Shown in pieces: positions 63,979 to 64,000 of a stretch of DNA of 64,000 nucleotides. Every line of letters starts with the position of its first letter. The first letter of the stretch is position 1. Under the pieces are notes generated by a model that worked only from the letters and a program-made list of their open reading frames with translations, was not told the DNA's origin and searched no databases. This DNA is from Enterococcus hermanniensis. Lineage in GTDB: Bacteria; Bacillota; Bacilli; Lactobacillales; Enterococcaceae. The DNA is taken from positions 124,001 through 188,000 of the forward strand of contig NZ_JXKQ01000004.1 of assembly GCF_001885945.1 (NCBI RefSeq), written 5' to 3'. Both the position numbers and the translations under genes were made by a program.

Positions 63979-64000
63979 ATGGAAAACGAAAAAGTTATAC
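63979..64000 (+). CDS. Start of a gene cut by the window end
   Basis: An ATG at 63979 begins MENEKVI and runs to the window edge. AGAGG lies 12 bases upstream, which is somewhat far. Too little is present to name it. Confidence 0.4.

Overview
The window is a low-GC Firmicute chromosome segment that fits Enterococcus best. This rests on gene content and protein style: era-recO-glyQS, class III fbp, hit/ecsAB, ytmP-trmB, comG-ytxK-ackA, an M13 endopeptidase, a Lactobacillales-type second PRPP synthetase, and a DUF1831 protein beside a cysteine desulfurase. The species cannot be fixed by reading alone. Base composition and codon use look even throughout. I see no insertion sequence, prophage, integrase, CRISPR array or replication origin, so this is core chromosome with some accessory sugar and amino-acid uptake loci.

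Layout. 1-4.9 kb: the end of era, recO, a small membrane gene and a glycine T-box in front of glyQS. 4.9-9.3 kb (minus strand): an AEC permease broken by an in-frame amber codon, then a compact unit transcribed ccpN -> ppsR -> fbp that groups two regulators of gluconeogenesis with a gluconeogenic enzyme. 9.5-13.9 kb: tRNA-Glu with a CTC anticodon, yidC, acyP, an rRNA/tRNA methyltransferase, an HD hydrolase, a YczE/YitT-like membrane protein and efp. 14-26.5 kb: a putative CgeB-like protein, folT behind a tetrahydrofolate riboswitch, a formate/nitrite channel, aroD, pepO, a C39-like peptidase homologue, a divergent PRPP synthetase, a cysteine desulfurase with DUF1831, a phosphoesterase and a GntR-controlled membrane protein. 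26.6-33.6 kb: mnmA, a multidrug-type MFS transporter, DUF1033, topB and a divergent TetR/ketopantoate-reductase-like pair.

33.7-42.2 kb is a sugar locus. A LevR-type sigma-54 activator is followed by a textbook -24/-12 promoter, lactose/cellobiose-family PTS IIB and IIA, an Eis-like acetyltransferase, IIC, a GH1 phospho-glycosidase and a DUF871/MupG-like protein. 42.2-44.9 kb is a polar amino-acid ABC transporter behind a T-box leader with a duplicated antiterminator/terminator module. 45-56 kb: ftsK/spoIIIE, rlmN, a DUF2798 membrane protein with a structured leader, a NUDIX-wHTH protein, prsA, ytxH, hit, ecsAB, dat and ytmP. 56-64 kb: trmB, the complete comGA-GG pseudopilus operon, a YtxK-like methyltransferase, ackA, a flavodoxin-fold oxidoreductase and the first codons of one more gene.

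Most of the window is ordinary housekeeping sequence. The parts most worth a second look are the tandem T-box module, the sigma-54 PTS locus with its GH1/DUF871/acetyltransferase cargo, the divergent PRPP synthetase, the DUF2798 leader, the amber-interrupted permease and the ccpN-ppsR-fbp grouping.
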